The position numbers and the translations under genes are program-made. The notes beneath the pieces were generated by a model. It saw nothing but the letters and a program-made list of their open reading frames with translations, was not told the origin of the DNA and did no database searches. From Ligustrum vulgare (Eukaryota; Streptophyta; Magnoliopsida; Lamiales; Oleaceae), in assembly GCA_963555705.1 (NCBI GenBank), contig OY743184.1, positions 20,263,859-20,327,858 on the forward strand: a stretch of 64,000 nt of DNA, in the 5' to 3' direction. Positions 61,061 to 64,000 of this stretch are shown here, piece by piece. The number at the start of each line of letters is the position of its first letter. The stretch's first letter is position 1.

Positions 61061-61852
61061 AAAAAGCATATATAACATAAATACAAACGTGAATTATGTT
61101 ATATATGTTTTTTGATACTGTTTTATTTTACTAATAAATTCTCTAATAATTACATTATCTTTAATACTGATTAATTATTATAGTTTTAGTAAAACATCAT
61201 ATATTTTTAATTACGTTATTTTCAATACTATTTTATTATTAGCATAACATGTATTTAATTAAAACAATATACACACATATTTAGTTATATTCTTTTTTAA
61301 TTACATAATTAAATTATGTTCTTTTAAATACTGTTTTATTATTACAGCATTATTATTATTAATTAAAACAACATATATTTTTAATTATGTTACTTTTTAA
61401 TGCTATTTTACAAATTTAAATTTTTAATTATATTCTTTTCATAATATAATTAAGTTATGTTCTTTTCTATAGTATTTTAATTATTTTAATTACTTTTTTA
61501 AAGCAATACTTTTTTACTTATGTTATTATTATTAATCCATCGTTTAAAAATGTACGTGATTATATTCTTTTATGAATATAATTCTATATTCAAACTCTAC
61601 ATCATAGTTCCAAATTATAAACATATATTGAAAATACCAACTAATTAATAGCTGAATATATAACATTACCAATAATGAGATAAAATCATTTTCAAAGTGA
61701 CTGTTTATATTCTCAAGATAAAAGTAATTTTGAAATGTATATATATAATCACTTTTTTTTAATCTCTATAAATCATGAATTTTCATTTTAGGAAAGTGTA
61801 AAAAAGGCGGGAAATTATGTGGTGTTTTATTTGGCAACTTTGCGTCTGTTTG

Positions 61853-61917
61853 GTAATACTGTTTGGTTTATAAACTGGTTTATTTATGATTTTGAAGTAA
61901 AAATTAGTTAAAATTTG
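61853..61917. mobile_element. Left end of a hAT-like MITE cut by the CACTA element
   Basis: GCGTCTGTTTGGTAATACTG resembles the MITE ends at 11303 and 28917. The right end is not seen before CACTA begins at 61918, so it may lie beyond the window. Confidence 0.4.
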
Positions 61918-61939
61918 CACTACAAGAAAAAGGTCCATC

Positions 61940-62355
61940 ACCGACGGCCAACTATCCGAAGGGGGTCGGCACCGTCGGAAATTTCCGACGGGAAAAAAAC
62001 CCGTCGAAAATTTCCGACGGAATAATACCCGTCGGTACTTTCCGACGGTACTTGTAGTACCGTCGGAAATTACCGACGGAATAATACTCGCCGGAAAAAT
62101 TTCCGACGGGAACTTATATACCCGTCGGTGATTTCCGACGGAAAGTAACGTTCCGTCGGTGATTTCCGACGGAAAGTTATTTTCCGTCGGTGATTTCCGA
62201 CGGAACGTTACTTTCCGTCGGAAATCACCGACGGAACGTTACTTTCCGTCGGAAATTTCCTACGGTACTCTACTTTTCCGTCGGAAATTGTCGACGGCCT
62301 CCTTCTTTCCATCGGAAATTTCTGACGGTCTTCCACTTTCCGTCGGAACCGTCGC
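61940..62355. repeat. CACTA subterminal palindromic repeats
   Basis: More than a dozen copies of TTTCCGACGG/CCGTCGGAAA in both orientations, often as the palindrome CCGTCGGAAATTTCCGACGG. Such arrays bind the CACTA-encoded DNA-binding protein. Open frames across them are by-products of the repeat. Confidence 0.9.
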
Positions 62356-63119
62356 AGATTCTTTTCCACAGCTTTTAAAACTAAATCATCCCAGCTTCTC
62401 TTCTTTTAAACACTTCACTGCGCCTTCTTTCTTCAATTAAGGTATGTAACTTTTCTCTTTTTTTTCTTCTCTCTCTTGTATTTTATCCAATTTTATATTT
62501 AAAGTTAGTTTTGCAAGCTAATTAATTATGAATAACCTATAAATAAAACAAAATAATAAGTTGTCTAAATGGTGAACTTCAAAAATTGAACATGTTAAAT
62601 TATATATAATAGATTTATTGTATGTGTATTGTAGTTAGTATGTATATTTATTTTTTCTAATTAGTGTATATACTTGAGTACATTAATAATATTAATATAT
62701 TTGATTTATTATTATAATATGTATACTAAATTAGGGATAATATACTATATATGTATGTATTAGATTAGTATGTTGATTTTTTGTTGTTACTTTGTCCATT
62801 TTTATTAGTAATTGATATGTATTTTAGATAGATATAATATACATATACTAATTGTCCTTTCAGAAAAAAAAATAATAAATGCATATGCTAATTGTTATTG
62901 TAGTCTTACTAATTAGTAATTTGTTCAATTTTATTAGTAAATTGTTATGTATTTTGTATAAAAAGATATTTTTTAAGATGAAAAATGCAAAATTAAATTA
63001 ATTTTTTACATATTATTTTTAATATTAGTATGACACATAAGTATCAAAAGTAGTGTAATGAAGTGATCTTTTTATTGTTAAATATAATCAACTTTATATA
63101 TCATTTGATATTGTCCAGT

Positions 63120-63646
63120 ATGGAAGATGATCGTAGTTGGATGTATGCACGCTTAGTTGACGGGTTTCTTTCTGAAAGATTTATTGCTGGGGTTGAAAGA
63201 TTTATTGAATATGCATTTTCCCAACCAGATATTGGCAACACCATGAAGTGTCCATGTAGTAGATGTGGAAACACGAGATTATTTAACCAGGATGATATAA
63301 AAATTCATTTGTACAAATATGGATTTATTGGTGGGTATATTACATGGACTGAACACGGTGAACATGTTAATGCCAGTTCTTCAAATTATGGTGAATCGTC
63401 AACAGCACGGGGAGTAGGGGAATACAACCTCCATACCATGGTGATGGATGCAATGGGCCCTGAGATGTACAATGTGTCTTCCAATCTTGGCAATAGTGAG
63501 CCTGAGGAACATATACCTAATTCGAAAGCTGCAAACTTTTTTACACTTTTACAAGAAGCTGATAAACCTTTATGGCCGGGTTGTGTAAAGCATACTAAAT
63601 TATCTGCAATGTCACAACTTTTGAACTGCAAATCTGAATATAATAT
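63120..63646 (+). CDS. CACTA transposase, transposase-associated domain (partial)
   Basis: ATG at 63120 (MEDDRSWMYARLVDGFLSE). Residues about 1-82 are the transposase-associated domain: RSWMY, FIAGVERFIEYAF, a CPCSRCGN zinc-binding-like motif, then HLYKYGFIGGYITWTEHGE. Downstream (LQEADKPLWPGCVKHTKLSA, LLNCKSEYNI) it enters the linker that leads to the main catalytic Transposase_21 region. The family sequence stops matching at 63646 and a new sequence begins. The frame up to that point has no lesion. The upstream in-frame extension from 63063 is probably not coding. Confidence 0.85.
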
Positions 63647-64000
63647 TGTAGCGACCAATAATTTTTACGCGATTAATAATTATTTTAATAGAAAATCGTG
63701 TCGCTACTATTTCACCCATTTTTATTAAGTTAACGCCACGACGTATTCGTATAGCCAAGTCAAGAAATAATCGAGATCGTTCGATTTTAAATTAAATTCC
63801 GAATTTCTAAAAATATCTCCATTCTCTTGATTTAAAGTATATTAAGTCCAAGTACTTAATTCAATGTTATCCCAATATTTATTTATACAAAAATTATTTT
63901 TATTATTGAAATTAAGAAAATATATGCAAGCATGAGAGGTTCCATTATATATAATAATTATGAGAATCTTAATTTAATAAATATGGAAAAGTATATGAAT
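63647..64000 (+). mobile_element. Probable LTR inserted in the CACTA transposase
   Basis: Sequence changes abruptly to TGTAGCGACCAATAATTTTT, a TG start typical of some Gypsy LTRs, and continues AT-rich without coding potential to the window end. An intron is the alternative, but the GT would have to start inside GTAGCGACC. The far end is not visible. Confidence 0.45.

Larger units (their letters stand above)
61918..64000 (+). mobile_element. CACTA (En/Spm-type) transposon, left part
   Basis: Starts with the CACTA terminal repeat CACTACAAGAAAAA. It is followed by a dense subterminal repeat region and then a transposase exon whose first domain fits CACTA transposases. The right end is beyond the window. 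Confidence 0.92.

Noticed and set aside
62159..62440. Two overlapping open frames upstream of the CACTA transposase
   Set aside because: They translate the CCGTCGG subterminal repeats and have no independent support.

Overview
The window looks like nuclear DNA of a flowering plant, most likely a eudicot. It is AT-rich. It carries intron-containing plant genes (a GARP/HHO transcription factor pair and a SWIB-domain gene). Most of the rest is plant-type transposons: Copia and Athila/Tat-type Gypsy elements, a Cassandra TRIM, Helitrons, a CACTA element and MITEs. I cannot name the species.

Left part (1-14.7 kb): a tandem pair of HHO/NIGT1-type (HRS1-homologue) GARP genes on the minus strand. 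Copy 1 (9813 to 1418) has an in-frame stop before its DNA-binding domain, and its intron 2 is swollen to 6.5 kb. That intron holds a foldback element, an unidentified decayed exon and a complete 4.0-kb non-autonomous LTR retrotransposon with its target-site duplication. Copy 2 (14420 to 11006) has an open frame through the GARP domain but a 1-bp deletion in its last exon. Intron 3 of copy 2 holds a complete, nearly unmutated Cassandra element whose LTRs carry 5S-rRNA-derived sequence.

Middle part (15.6-34 kb): a degenerate Copia element (15572-28231) is split by an Athila/Tat-type Gypsy element on the minus strand (17814-25677). The inner element encodes only gag and protease. Further right are a MITE, an LTR fragment, short tandem repeats and a broken Tat-like gag with part of its LTR.

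Gene island (34.5-42.8 kb): a SWIB/DEK-C gene on the minus strand (42107 to 36443, six exons, apparently intact). Its last intron carries a Mutator-type MITE with a 9-bp target duplication. Helitron 3' ends lie on both sides of the gene.

Right part (43.8-64 kb): a three-layer nest. A short-LTR Copia remnant (43851-44502, continuing at 59218) was split by a Helitron (44503-59217) with an RPA-like exon and a broken PIF1-type helicase. The Helitron itself holds a 5'-truncated Athila-type element (49322-56601). Further right are two Helitron 3' ends tail to tail (61017/61028) and a CACTA transposon (61918 to the window end), whose transposase exon appears interrupted at 63647.

The most unusual signal is a palindromic motif, TTACGGCCGTAA. 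It is clustered in the LTRs of two unrelated element types, and again in the internal region of both Athila-type elements.
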